Shown piece by piece: positions 24,342 to 36,491 of a stretch of DNA of 64,000 nt. Each line of letters starts with the position of its first letter. Within the stretch, counting starts at the first letter, position 1. Source of the DNA: Nemania diffusa (taxonomy: Eukaryota > Ascomycota > Sordariomycetes > Xylariales > Xylariaceae); the NCBI GenBank assembly GCA_038501195.1, contig JBBPUQ010000009.1, positions 2,914,001 through 2,978,000 on the forward strand, in the 5' to 3' direction. The position numbers and the translations under genes are program-made. Below the pieces are notes generated by a model, which saw nothing but the letters and a program-made list of their open reading frames with translations, was not told the DNA's origin and searched no databases.

Positions 24342-24715
24342 TCTGGGCTAAGATTGAGATTATGTGTATGTGGGAGATGAGTAGTTGTGTGAGCGAAGTT
24401 GTTTTGGAAAGGAAGGGGGAAAAGGCTACGCGAGGGTGTTCCACGCCTTAAATATTAGCAAGATATCATAACAAGGTGAACTAAGTTAACTTTAAATTCT
24501 TCACATGAACCTTTCTATATGTCTTGCTGGTCATGCATCTAACTATCACGGCCCGAGCCTATACGGCTGCGACCCCCTGTTCCATGCAGGTATAAGCAGA
24601 TTTTACGTTAAGGTTCACAAAGACTAAATATGATTTCGGCGGTAGTTTCCCCTACAGGCAAGATGAAATCTGAGTTTGTGTACTGTTCAGATCATTTCCA
24701 TGGAAACCATCAGAG
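24342..24715. other. Intergenic region upstream of the secreted protein gene
   Basis: About 370 bp, presumably the promoter of the minus-strand gene that starts at 24341. I see no other element. Confidence 0.55.
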
Positions 24716-25651
24716 CTACCGGTTAGAAAAAACTTGATTGAGCAATTCGACAGCAACGTCATAAGCCTCAGTTCTTGCTGCTACATGTTTCTTGCTCTTG
24801 TCAAAATTATGGCCGCACCCACGCATCCTTCTAAGTACTACTTGCCTCCCTGTACCTTGAACATCTTCTTTGGCATTTTTAGCATACTCCTCCGCCTCTA
24901 ACGCCGAGACGTCATACTCCGCGGTTATGATGAGCGTATCTCTCGGACGATTTGTATTGTTGCCATAGAGAGGCGAAATGCGCGGGTCTCTTGGATCCAT
25001 GTCCCCAATATAACCTTCTCGGAACAATTGTGTCAAAAACGATGGAGCGCGTCCACTGTCAGGGCTGTCAACGGGTGCTTTCCGTTGGCCTGGATCTTTG
25101 ACCATTTCGACTGAAGGGTAGAAAGCGATTAAGCTCCGAAACGTGCCGACAGGGAATATCGCCGGCGCGACTAACGCTAGCGTACCCCCGGACGAGAAAC
25201 CAGAGAGGGAGATACGGTCCACATCATAGGTTTCTGGGTGCGACAGCACATAGCGCACAACATCCTCGACATCATTGAGAGCAGCAGGAAAGGGGTTTTC
25301 AGGGCCCAGCCGATAATCGACGTCCAGAACCACATGACCCGTTCGCCGGGAAATCTCGCGACAGAAGAAATCATCGGCGCCAAAGAGAGGCAGTGCGAAG
25401 CCGGAGCCGAAGCAGTTGATCAGCACAGGTCGCGGGGTTCGCTGCGCTTCGGTCGAACCAATAGTATCTGTTGCGGCGGGTTGCGTATAGACATGCGTTT
25501 TGGTTGTGCGGCCGGCGCCGCGAGAGGGGACGCGTAGCACCGCATCCGGCTTCGCATGGACAGGCGGTGTCAGGAGGCGAACCATCAATCGGATCGACCA
25601 CACCAATATCTTCAGGCGAAAGTAGCGGAGAGCTGCAAGAAGGGTGTGCAT
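24716..25651 (-). CDS. Alpha/beta hydrolase fold-3 (HSL-type) esterase
   Basis: A single exon of 311 residues. A hydrophobic N-terminus (about residues 3-27) may anchor it to a membrane. The catalytic triad of the hormone-sensitive-lipase family is visible: Ser153 in GFSSGG, Asp247 in AEYDVSA and His281 in GCGHNF. DYRLGPENPFPAALND at 112-127 is the usual family block. The oxyanion segment reads NCFGSGF (79-85) in place of the canonical HGGG, keeping the glycines but not the histidine. It should hydrolyse short acyl esters, perhaps of secondary metabolites or lipids; the substrate is unknown. The DNA around the N-terminal third is richer in G and C than its flanks. Confidence 0.88.
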   Translation of the reverse strand: MHTLLAALRYFRLKILVWSIRLMVRLLTPPVHAKPDAVLRVPSRGAGRTTKTHVYTQPAATDTIGSTEAQRTPRPVLINCFGSGFALPLFGADDFFCREISRRTGHVVLDVDYRLGPENPFPAALNDVEDVVRYVLSHPETYDVDRISLSGFSSGGTLALVAPAIFPVGTFRSLIAFYPSVEMVKDPGQRKAPVDSPDSGRAPSFLTQLFREGYIGDMDPRDPRISPLYGNNTNRPRDTLIITAEYDVSALEAEEYAKNAKEDVQGTGRQVVLRRMRGCGHNFDKSKKHVAARTEAYDVAVELLNQVFSNR

Positions 25652-26913
25652 GGTTAAAGCTGAAAAAGTTCTTGTGTGCAGACTCTAAAGTGCCACGTAA
25701 TATGTACAAGTAAAATGACAGCAGCCAACTCGTGAGCTGAAGGCCAGGGAAGGGATAAGCATTATCTGACACCCTTTACTTGTATGCGTAGTTCAGATGC
25801 TCGGATGATCGGCCCTTTCTCACCGAGGCACTCTACCCCTCTCGTAAGCAGAATACCTTTTTTTTTTTTTTTTTAACTCGGGACCGTCAGAGATTTACCA
25901 TCATCTAGTTTCGCTGACATAGTTTAATAACTTTGGTTGTAGATCGTGAGACAAAACTGCATATCTGTTAAGGCAATTATGCATTTAAACACTTCAAAAA
26001 GCGAAACCCGGTTGCTTAAAAGTCAAAGTACCTAGGTACCTAGCCTAAGCTTTCGCACTTCGAGGTTAAACTTCTTTTTAAAACTCAAAGGTAATATGCA
26101 AAAGTTTCATTTTAGCAATACAATTTCCGAAAAGAAGTCTATACTATTATCATACATGAAAGAAAAATACTAAAGTTAATTATATTTAGTGACCTTTAAT
26201 GCATGTAACTCTTTGTCAAATTGATTACAACGGCAGGACAGAAAACTCAACCACATAATAAGATTTACGGATCTAGCGTCAACGCTCCCGTCAAATTTTC
26301 GTTGATTGCTATTGTCACGGATAAAAGGAGCCTTATAGACCGTTATTGCTTTATCGCAGTAACGGTGTCGTTTTGCGGCAGTAATTCATTGTTATCTTCG
26401 CTGTATTTTAGGTAGGGTAGCCAGGCGCGTGTGTTATGCCTTTCTTTCTTTTTGATAACTGAGTTCACTAGACCGAAGCTAGGTGCTCCCCCAAGCCACA
26501 ATATGATAATTTCTAACAGGCTGTTGGTTGTCACCAAAGTTATAAGATGTGGACTATCTGTGTGTAGGTACAACTGCATATATATCTCCACAGGTATGAC
26601 TTCAGAGGCAGTATTGTTGAAAACGCAGATCAACTTATTAAGCTATCCTCCCACATGCCTTTGACGACTAGCAAATCAGCTGAGAAGCTAATAAGACACG
26701 TGTGGTGGAATGATCGGTATATAATTGTACTATTCAGCTTCCTGACTAGGTATGATATATAGAGGTGGGTAGACCTCCACATATACACGAACGGGATGTC
26801 TGTGCCCCTACCCTACTCAGTACATGAAGTGACTTCTTGACCCGGTATACTTTCAACGACGTGGAAGCCCGGGTTTGGCAATGTGAATGGTGGTGAACTC
26901 AACACTATAATAT
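25652..26913. other. Gene-free region with a poly-T tract
   Basis: The main feature is an uninterrupted T run at about 25858-25874. ACCTAGGTACCTAG at 26030-26043 is a short palindrome of a kind seen in several promoters of this window. Overlapping open frames on both strands at 26343-26664 have no family character and no splice partners. I call no gene. Confidence 0.5.
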
Positions 26914-27020
26914 TGTCACGGTCCCATATATAAGACCTGCAAAGGGTCAAGGTTCCCACCTGGACAACGTTCTACTTTTGGTAGCGTTGTGGTTTAGTGT
27001 TGCAGTTCTGTTCCGTGACA
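26914..27020. mobile_element. Solo-LTR-like element, 107 bp, with 5-bp target duplication
   Basis: The element begins TGTCACGG and ends with the inverse complement CCGTGACA, so it has the TG...CA ends of a long terminal repeat. AATAT stands directly on both sides (26909-26913 and 27021-27025), the 5-bp target duplication typical of LTR retrotransposons. CATATATAAGAC inside it could be the LTR TATA box. At 107 bp it is short for an LTR, so it could come from a TRIM-like element; a small TIR element with 5-bp duplications is the alternative. It has no coding capacity. Confidence 0.72.
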
Positions 27021-27649
27021 AATATCAAGGGATTCTTGACTCTTAGACTAAGAAGATAACTGAACAACACATAGGATAGAAATATACATCCCCTTATTAG
27101 AATTCGAGTCTTCTAAATCTTAGAAAACGATTACTAGACTATATGAGTAAAAAGATATATATAGTCAAACTCTCTAAGGTTCATTTTCACTGCTCAGAGT
27201 TAAAAGTTTGATAGGCGCGTTTTAGCTTTTTGTTTTCTGTCTCGTGTTTTAATTGTTTCTTTCTCATTCATATTATCGATGTGACATGAAACTGTGCGTT
27301 GAAGTCCGACTTAACTATATATAACGTCTAAATCAATTCAACCATTGTGTAATATACATAACAACATATAAGTGTCACGAATAGTCAAGATAGGCTTATG
27401 CAAGAGGTTATAAATAACTATCCTCTATCTAGGTGACTCTCTTGAAGATGTGACAGATTGGTTTTGTGTTCCGTCTAGCCCGCATAGAAGTCTCGCGCTC
27501 AAAAACACTACTTCAGAAATCTGTCTCTGAGATAGTTGTGGGTTACTCGACGCCAGTCCCGTTAACAGGGCCCAGAGATTAGGTAACTAAGTAAATTTGC
27601 CGTCAGTAACTATCTTTCATATCCGTCCTAGCGGAATAGAGGAACCAGG
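27021..27649. other. Gene-free region downstream of the bZIP gene
   Basis: No supportable gene. TGTCAC at 27373 and GTGACA at 27450 form a weak inverted pair without target duplication, so I do not call an element. Confidence 0.5.
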
Positions 27650-29120
27650 CTATCCTCTCATGTTCAGATGATCCTCACTCACCGCATCTCCCAATGCCGC
27701 TTCATGTAGAGTTTCCTGTTCGGGGATATCCACCTCCGACTTCAAAAATTCACTGTATTCCGTCACGCATATTTCTTCGGCCGCTTTTAGAGTTTGATCT
27801 TCGTAACCGCGGCGTTGCCACGTGCTCCAAGTCGTAGACTGCTTTCTGAGCTCAGCGAGAAGCTCCGGCAGACGTCTGTTGCGGCTCATGCGCTGTTCTA
27901 ATGCTAGTGCGGAGGTCGGGTTGAAATTGCGGGTATAGTAATGCAGGGCCATAGTATCGAAGCTATCGAATCCTACGCGTTGCCCGCAGCTCAAAATGTA
28001 TTCAAATTTCTCTTCTACTGTTGCTTGAGGGTTGATGAAAGCAGCTCCTGGCCATTGGGTAGGCATAGCCATTGTAGATTCAGCTGTAATCCCGTCTGGG
28101 TATATGCTCGGTGGCGGTATATTTGTGTGTCTTGCCGCTGTGAATGGTGTTGAGTCATCCGAGGAAGTATTTAGTTCCATCTTATGTCCCCAAGGAGATG
28201 GACGAGGAGAGTTAAAGTTCTGTAAATGAATATTTCGTCCCTCCGCATCTATCAATTTAAACCATTAGTTACTTTGTCCGAACTCAGTTGTTACTTGGGA
28301 TAATTCAGGGGGCGGGGGTGAGGGGTAGGGGAACAATCCTATAGAATTAACAACCCTTACCAAAATGATTGCTAGTCCGATTGGTGATGTGCTGCTGCAT
28401 ATTGCTCTCGACCGCACTAGAGAATTCCAGTGCATCTCGTTGATATTCCCTATGGTATGTAGGCGAGCGGTTTATGCTACTAGAATGATGCATCGGAAGA
28501 CTGGGTGGTGATAAATCATTCATTGTGGCTCCCGACGTCAACTCGAAAGGGGCTCTTGCGGGTATATGAAACGCGTTGTTATATAAAAACTCCGTTTCTT
28601 CGAGCGGAGGGTTCCATGTGTTAGATTGACTGGGAATACTTGCCCATAACCCCGAGTCCGTCGTCTTTATCCCAGGGTCATCTTGACATGTTATCTCGAG
28701 GTTGGGCCGCTCTTTATTATGGCTATGGGCCAGTGTGGTGTTAAGCTCAGCGCTAAAAGGAGTGTAGAACCGCATCCCCTCATTATCCCTGTTATTTGCT
28801 ACCATTTCACATGGTCGGGCATCCCGCTGTGGCTCCTCTCCCTTTTGTCGCAATGTGTGGACTTCTTGCTGTAAATCATGAAGCCGTTGTTTAATTCGAG
28901 TGCCTGAAAGTAAATGAGCTTGTTCCAGCACCCATTAGATATGTTAAAGCTCACGATATGTTCGTTGTGCTACCCTGTTCTGGATGCGCTTTTTTGTCCT
29001 GCGATCTATGCCTGTTGTAGAAGCTTCCAAATCTGATGGTGCATGCTCGGTATTACTATGTGATCCAGTTTGATTTGGTGTGAAAGCAAGTGGGCTGTTT
29101 GGAGTTGAAGGGGGATCCAT
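27650..29120 (-). CDS. bZIP transcription factor
   Basis: Three minus-strand exons, 28955-29120, 28361-28903 and 27650-28248, join in frame to 435 residues. The first exon carries the basic region RRTKKRIQNRVAQRTYR at about residues 40-56, with the N-x2-x-A-x2-R pattern of fungal AP-1-like bZIPs. A leucine-type dimerisation helix (RLHDLQQEVHTL) follows directly across the first intron. The middle is low-complexity and acidic. The C-terminal third (VEEKFEYILSC...FDSFDTMALHYY, then NRRLPELLAEL) is a conserved region seen at the end of many ascomycete bZIP proteins; I do not know a defined function for it. The protein should act in the nucleus. A small DNA-binding exon had been left out of the open frames. 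No neighbouring gene is an obvious target. Confidence 0.87.
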
Positions 29121-32100
29121 AATCAGGAGAAAATATAGCTTAACGGAAATTCAATACCATGAGCTTGACTCGCCAAATGGTTAAGAGCAAAATAACACGA
29201 AGTCAGGACACTGAGTTTTGAGGACCTCTTTGCTAGTGTTTTGTACGTATGTGAGTACTTTTATCATCTCTTTCTGCATCTTCTCGTGAGGCAGCGCAAG
29301 TAACGTATGTGATACATATAGGCACTATCCAGGACTCAACTTCATATGTGCTGCCTGAACATTGCGGTGTATCGTTTCGGGCAACACAAAACCCAGCATT
29401 GTATTGCGCAAGTCATGCCAATATGAAAGTTGGTGGCAAAAAAAGCAAAAATAAAAATTCCGAATCTGCTGTACTCGCCTTGACATGTTCTTACCGCTTT
29501 TATCCAGGGGAGCAGAAGAACCATGACAGCGTGCCAATCCATGCACACCTGAATTAAGAGCCGCGGTAAAAGCCTGTCCGGAACCCCTGCTGAACTATGG
29601 CCCTATGGACAGTACAAATTAAACCTGCTCATAATGATATATTATTAGGCGACTTCCCTGGTAGGCTTGGGTGCACTTTATCTTCCATATCGCAAGCTCC
29701 CTTTGCTTTAGGAAATGTTGTTCGCCTCGCCAACAGCAATATTTGCTTCGAATATATCATAGGCACACAATGAATCCCTACAGAGAGGTTTCTGGTGCTG
29801 ATGACTAAAGTTTGATGCCCTATCAGGCATCACCGACCAGGAAAGAATAGATCCCTAATCTGACCCAGAGCCCAACCTGCCAATCATGCATCAAGAATAA
29901 GGGCTCTGACCCTCCAACAACCATGGTTTCGCTATCTGGTCGCATCTTTTCAGCCTGCCACTTTTAGATAAAGCGGAGGCCCTAAGGTCACATTAGGGCT
30001 CGGCACGCCCGCACCCCGAGCCCAATATCCGAGGCTCTCACACCGGTTTCAGTCACGTTGATTTTCGCATAGACCAAAATACGTTACTAACCAGTGTTAT
30101 TTATGCCAAGAACCGGAGATGCACTTCACAAAAGCTTCTCTCAATGTCGATCGGCTTTCGGCGATTGTCGACAAGTTTCTTGGAACACCATAAGCAATAG
30201 TATCAACATGGATGTAATGTTATAGTATCTAGACAGCAAGTTGTTAATGATAAGCATGTATATCTATACAAGAACTATGCGAATAGATTGATTAATATTT
30301 TAATCACCAGGGTACCGGTAATTATAGTAGGTGGTAGTGCTAGCATTAGAATAATGTTACAAGCTATGTGTTACTACCGAGATCAAAAGTTCTTTTTGTC
30401 CATTTTCGTCAAGGTTTGAATGATTGATCATATTGAACTCCAGTGGAGTAGTTATAATAGTATAAGGTGTAGTAAACACAGTTTCTAACCTCAACGTCGT
30501 CGTGCCGTATCATGGCCCCGTGCCTTTAGCCAAGGTTTCTCATCAATCGAGCACTCTCTTAGTTTACTTAATAGGGCAATGATAGCGATGTAAATGTCTA
30601 CTGTGATGCCCCTTCGTTTCGAAAAAGGGGGTTTTTCTTGAATTTATCGGAGAGAAACCACTTCCAAGAAATTATACGGTTCTCGCGCGACAACACTCGC
30701 TCATCAACAATAATACTCCTAACCGCTACGTTTGGTGCATTTAAAATGATAGGTCTAGCTTTACAATACCAGAGATAAAAATGATCACAAAAATACGATA
30801 GATTTCGTTTAAAGAGGAATCCCAACTTCAGGAGACATCTGTTGCTTTGTCCCAAAGGGGGTCCGATTTCATGACATGGCTCATGGAGAAGTTTAATCAT
30901 AACGAACCCCTGGAATTATTCAAACAAGCTACCCACTCCAGAATCAAAGGCTACTTTTACTCCACCACCACTCTGCATCCTCGGCTACCACCTTTTGGCG
31001 TAGATACTAGGAAGTCTTGAGCTGGGGCAATATCAAAGCTTATCTAATATTTCGTAGAGGCAAAGTCTCAGCTGATTTGGATGGAAAAGAACAGCTGGTA
31101 TATCGACTATTACAGCTGAAGCTAAACTGTTATGCTCAAATTGTTATGCTCTTAGCTATTGATACAGATTAACTACCAATTAGGAGGCAGCCGATTCAAA
31201 AGTGAACATCAGCTCACGCCAATTTACACCAGCCCACAACAGCTCACACCTATCGCCGAGGCGCATCTTCGGTCCCTTAAAAAAAGGAACCTGGCTCTTA
31301 TCAATACCCAGTTTATAAGCTTCCAGCTAGGGTGTAAGGATAAAGGGACGGGGGTACGCTGCAGCGTTTGTATATAGCAAGTCCCACTCTGAGAGGTGCA
31401 CTTTTAGAGAACTTCCACATCTTTTATTGGAATTAAATAACGAGAGATCATCTTGGTAGTTGGCACATAACATGGTAGCTAGAGATATCCAATCCTCAAA
31501 GGGGGTCGTAACTAAACGATTATCCTCTTTGATGGTGGGGTGTAGGTGGAGTGGTCTATGCAAGTTAGTCCGGTTTGGGACTCTGTTAGGGTAATATAAC
31601 ATAAATGGTTCTAACTTGCCTCAAAATGTTCCTATTTATATAGGTCGTCGAAAATAGAATAAGAGATAAGGGAAATAATTGGTTGAATTACGGAAACAGG
31701 GGCTATGCAAACATCCATGGCTTCTTGGCTTAGGAGCTCTATGGATCGTTCTAAGAAAAGCATTATCACACGGATCAAAACTGTAACACTATACCACGGC
31801 ACTAAGTAAAGTAGAACGTTGACAAGGCTAGGATCTTGGACATTTGGAATAACTGATATATGGATGGTGAGTTAAACTAGGGTATTCGTAGTACGTTTGA
31901 CTAAAGTGTCCGCGCGTTCTTTGCTATATTTGTTGCACTATGGTTATTATTATGTCGTGTAGAGCACTATGTAGCATTAATGGTGTCGTTTTTCTGTGAC
32001 ATATTATGAGTCCAGCCCTAGTGAGTGCTTTATATTAGGGGGAGTTTTACTTCGTCGCATTCGCTAAACAGTACAATTCTAGATCAATGTGACTCAGGTG

Positions 32101-34763
32101 AACTGAATTGGGCTTACATTCATATTATGGGTATATCTGTTTCTCGGTGAAAGTATTGTTGATACGAAAAGCTTGACGCAGTTAATAGTACTATTATGAA
32201 TATCAGTAAATATGTGCATTAAGATATCTTTCATTCTAGTTATGTCCATGATCATAATATAGCTGTCAAGTCTTCTTATTGTGTGAGGTTTTAAGCTACT
32301 ACTTAAGATTCTCTACCGAACTCGTTTCGAGCCATCATACCTATTTAGCGTGTTTCCCTAACAAAAATCTCCTGTGAGACCCAGCCCATGCAAACGAAGA
32401 GAATATATGATCAAGACAAACTCGAGGCGTGAAAATAACATCTCGAAGATTTTACCGCGGCCACGATGTAATCTATAGTCCTCAGTCATTCCCATGAGAA
32501 CTTGTTTGTGTCAATCTTGGTACATAAATGGAAGTAAGAAGTGATACACCGTTTAATCAAATACTTGGTCGTTAGTGTGGCTAGATCGTAGTGCGTCAAG
32601 TGTTGGCTGCACCATTGACTTCACTATAGTGAAACGGAACGGGCACACAACCCAGACCACACTTATAGAGGGCTGGCCACGACCATCTTAATCACCTCTA
32701 GAGATTTGAAGGGAGAAAACCAAGCAATCTCGGAAAACAATCGTGTATTTTAGTATTGCTGACCCTATGGGCCAGCATGACTGCTGGATGACCTTCTTCG
32801 AAAATATACGCTGCTAGACTAGCTAAATATATAGGAAAAGTTCAGACTTGGTCAGACTTAGCCAATCAACCTATCCCCCTTGCAACTGTGTCGCCCGCAC
32901 TGTCTCAATAGTAGCTCGAGTCAATGATTTTATAAATGCGAGGAGCAGGCTCTATCAACTATAACAAAACCTTGATCGTTTCATAACTGGAGAAGATATT
33001 TCCAAAATCATTAGCTAGTCGTCAAAAATGTATGACTGACATAAAATGGATCCCTTTCAATAGATAACCCTTTCATAGTCGTCCTATTCGGGCGTGTAAC
33101 CATACTTGCTGCTAATTTTTGTATATATTTTATTTTCATTATCGGCTTTTATTCCCTTGCAGTTTTTTCGGGTCGGAAGATATCACTGCTTTAGGATTGC
33201 TTAAAGTCTACTATAAATGATTACAAAAGGATTGAATTTGCTTAGGAGTGCGTAGATGTATGAGAAATATGGTCGGGTAGCACTGAAACGACCTTATTAA
33301 CTATTATTTCGCCATTAAGGGACATCAACATAATTCTCATATCTAAACTGGGTTTCTTCATTCATTATTCTTTTTCATCGATCGCCTATCATTAAGTCTC
33401 TCTAAATTCACATATCCCTTCATCCAAATTAACTTGCATAAAACTACGGTCAATGATTAGAGAAATTGGGGCTACAGTACCGCGTATACTATTCGATCAT
33501 AGCCCCACTCGCTACTGATTCAATGTAGCAATAGGGGGACTTAATTTCGGTCCTAATCCAATAGCAGCACTGTCAACTTGTTTATATATAGGGCCGCACA
33601 CGTCATTAACTAAACTATGTAGTGGCGAGAATGAGAGGATATTAGGGAGGTGGGTGTACGCGAACGAACAAACAAGTGATTAGTGGATTGACATATTTAG
33701 AAAATACTAGGATAATAGCAAATGAGGAATTCTCTGATATCATATCAAGATGTCGAAGTGGTTCTTCTCCGCTTCCTAGGAATATAATGCTGGGTTTCAC
33801 GAAACAGAGTATCAAATACTCAAAACTATTTTGTAATCATATACCTAGTTCAATACTTCAGCATCGGGCTCTTCCGCCCACACACATTTCAAGCTGGATT
33901 TAGTATATAATAGATTGTTCATATCATCGGTAGGAAAAGGGCATGTTCCTTTCGTTAAGCCCCCCGACCGATCGAAACACCATCGCAGCACGGAGTCCGA
34001 AACCGGGACTAGTGCGTGGTTTATCTCGTCGGTTATGTAGTAATATAAATCTAGGCGAGACAGTCTACAATGGGGCCGCTGCAGATTTAAATGGCTTATT
34101 GGTTACGGATGCTGCGGCCTATATATTACAAGGAACGAGCAGAATACGACGTCGTCTAGGCCACGGTGTAAAACGGTGCGTCTGCCTAGCATAATGCGAC
34201 GCTCTGTGACCGATATTCTAGATTAAACAAAGTGCAATAGGTCGGCCTCAACATTGAAGACGACCTGCAGCCTCGGCGATCTCTACGGTCCAGGCTCTAG
34301 TGGTCTAGGCCTAACGTAGATCACCACCTGCTGAACCTCAACCAATCTGAGAAAAGCTAAGTAGAAAGGGCAAGGGGTAAACGTCAAAGAATAGTATAAT
34401 GGGGCGCAGATGACAGGTTTGATAGAAAACGGATTTGCGGGAATGACGTGAGACCTCGCCAGCATCGTCAGCAGCCTCGTCGATCATTATCGTAAGCAGC
34501 CGAGGATGCGACGTATGAAAGACGCTGAAAACGTTACATGTTGGCGTATGCCAGCTTCGCATATATCAGTAGGCTCGGGATTTGATAGCTTAGGTCAAAC
34601 TGCATCCTCAACAAGAACCGATTGGTAGCATGCGGCGATCGTGTTACAATTATTAAGATTTGTGAATGTGATACTATCCTTAACGCCGACTGCTAAACGC
34701 CGTTGTCTAAACTAGATTCTTCACATCGAAAATGCAAACCAGAAGTCATGGCTGAATGCTCCA
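29121..34763. other. 5.6-kb stretch without a supportable gene
   Basis: The composition is ordinary, slightly AT-rich and without the extreme RIP pattern, yet no open frame has family character or joins to others by splice sites. Short frames at 29309-29557, 30598-30900 (minus, Lys/Phe/Trp-rich), 31159-31377, 31327-31602 and 33943-34194 were read and not called. I found no long terminal repeats or target duplications. It may contain decayed transposons, a long non-coding RNA, or nothing. Confidence 0.5.
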
Positions 34764-36491
34764 TTAACCATCAATCATAGGCATCGTATTCTTCCCTCTA
34801 GCAAGTACCTCCTGTATCCTCTCATTCTCCTCGAGACGAATGCGGGTCCTCGCCGCCTCTAGCCTCTCTATTCCCGCATTGATCGTGTCAATATGAACAC
34901 TAAGCGGGATTGATGTGATATCTGCTAGCAGCTCTGGGGCAGCGATGCGATCTCGCAAATCAGCCACCTTGGTTTGAATATCGCCAAGATCATTTACGAG
35001 GGTTAATAGCCGATTCATAGCCGCCTTCCGCTGTCCATTGACTTCCCTCAACAAGGCCAATTTGGCCTTCAGACTCCGCAGACGCTTGTTGTTCGCTCCG
35101 AGGAGCGTCCATAAATCCGAGAGTATGTCGCCACGCTCTTTTTGAACAGCGTTGTCGCTACGGACGACATATTCGTAAATTCGGTCGAGATGATCATCAG
35201 CATGCGAGAGTAGCCGAAGTATCGCCTGGGCCTCTTGAATGAGATTTTCAATTTTTTCCAACACAAATGCTGAGTGCTCGATGTATTGATCCAGTACCCC
35301 ACGTTCGTTGAATGCCACGGGTTGAATCGAGGCCAGCATCCACTTAAGCCCCCGTGATAACGCGCTATTCTGTGCCTCTTCCCTTGCCGCAAACGAGTCG
35401 ATATACCGAGATGTCCAGCGGTTCATATTGACTACACTGTCGACAGCGCCTCCAACATGTGTATTGAATGATTGAAGGTCATTGATAATCTTGCGGGTGG
35501 TCTCGATATAGCCATCGAACTCATACACGAGCTCTTCACGTCCAGGTAGCTCGCTATACTTGACCACAGTCCTCAAGTCACGTACAGAGGCTTCTGAGCG
35601 CTTCATTTCCAAAGGCAATGAAATGCCCTGTGATGAGACCTCTAGGACTTGCTCAAACTGCGATTGAGCATTCATGAGTTCGTTGAACTCGAGAGGTTGT
35701 GCCTTGGTTTGTGAGCTAGGAACCAGAAGGTTATCTGGGCACCATGTGAAATGGAATAATGAGACACCCGGTATCCGGCAGAGCGGCTGGAACGACGCTG
35801 AAGCAGACTGTGTGATTACATCCCTACCTATCGTAGCAATCCCGACGGCTAAGTAGAGAGCTAATAGAATGGCCGCAGGCCACTTCGAAAAGCGGAGAGC
35901 CATGCCAACGACTGACAAAATCCAGGCTAGGCAATCAAAAAGGAAGTCAGACACAGAGCTCACAAGGCGCTTAGGGATATTTGGCTGGTGTACAGCAACG
36001 CTCGGCGCGCGCCTTTTGCTCCGTGTGCTTGCTGTTGATGTAGGGTGGTCATGATAGCCCTCATCTGTGGACTCCTGGCGGAAGTTTCTCCTTCGAACTT
36101 TCGGAGGATCATCTGCCACAGGGCGAATAGTCCTAGACGAGCGGGCGCTAGACTGCCGCGGACTACCATCTTGAAAGGTGGGCATAAAGAACTCCGGAAC
36201 TGGGGTGCGCTCTTTGTCTAGGGAAGCGCGTCGCGTAGAATATATAGACGGCTGAAAGGGGGCTCGCAAGATAACCTGATCTTGGTCGGCATTGTCGGCG
36301 AAATCGCGAATACTGTCTTGAGATGCCTGATCTTGAGATGATGATGTGAGCTGGGATTGTTCACTTGACATAGCGAAGTCATCTTCGAATGCATCTCGAA
36401 CGAGTGTCGTGTCGAAGCTGTCGTTTTCGCCCTCTTCTACCATACGCCAAGAGTTCTCGACGGATAGTTGTGATCGTCTTGTGCGTGCCAT
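34764..36491 (-). CDS. Conserved fungal membrane protein with coiled coil, function unknown
   Basis: A single exon of 575 residues. Residues 1-170 are Ser/Gln/Asp-rich, probably disordered, with several basic patches (around 132-137 and 157-161). Two adjacent hydrophobic stretches, about 182-199 and 204-223, could form a membrane hairpin or one long anchor. The remaining 350 residues are helical with long heptad-like stretches (about 380-420 and 470-560) that suggest a coiled coil. Such an architecture, a disordered basic N-terminus with a membrane anchor and a coiled coil, fits a tethering or nuclear-envelope role, but that is inference and I recognise no named family. It is divergent from the threonyl-tRNA synthetase gene. 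The start is the first in-frame ATG after the promoter. Confidence 0.82.
   Translation of the reverse strand: MARTRRSQLSVENSWRMVEEGENDSFDTTLVRDAFEDDFAMSSEQSQLTSSSQDQASQDSIRDFADNADQDQVILRAPFQPSIYSTRRASLDKERTPVPEFFMPTFQDGSPRQSSARSSRTIRPVADDPPKVRRRNFRQESTDEGYHDHPTSTASTRSKRRAPSVAVHQPNIPKRLVSSVSDFLFDCLAWILSVVGMALRFSKWPAAILLALYLAVGIATIGRDVITQSASASFQPLCRIPGVSLFHFTWCPDNLLVPSSQTKAQPLEFNELMNAQSQFEQVLEVSSQGISLPLEMKRSEASVRDLRTVVKYSELPGREELVYEFDGYIETTRKIINDLQSFNTHVGGAVDSVVNMNRWTSRYIDSFAAREEAQNSALSRGLKWMLASIQPVAFNERGVLDQYIEHSAFVLEKIENLIQEAQAILRLLSHADDHLDRIYEYVVRSDNAVQKERGDILSDLWTLLGANNKRLRSLKAKLALLREVNGQRKAAMNRLLTLVNDLGDIQTKVADLRDRIAAPELLADITSIPLSVHIDTINAGIERLEAARTRIRLEENERIQEVLARGKNTMPMIDG

Noticed and set aside
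26343..26664. Overlapping frames on both strands
   Set aside because: The two mirror each other, neither shows a known motif, and no splice extension was found.
27373..27455. TGTCAC...GTGACA pair resembling the nearby solo LTR
   Set aside because: The repeats are only 6 bp and the flanks (ATAAG and GATTG) are not duplicated, so chance is likely.
18876..29120. Secondary-metabolite gene cluster
   Set aside because: Regulators, an SDR and an esterase are present, but there is no polyketide synthase, NRPS, terpene cyclase or other core enzyme in the window.
30598..30900. 100-residue minus-strand frame rich in Lys, Phe and Trp
   Set aside because: It looks superficially protein-like but has no recognisable domain and no neighbours to join; it could be a transposon remnant.
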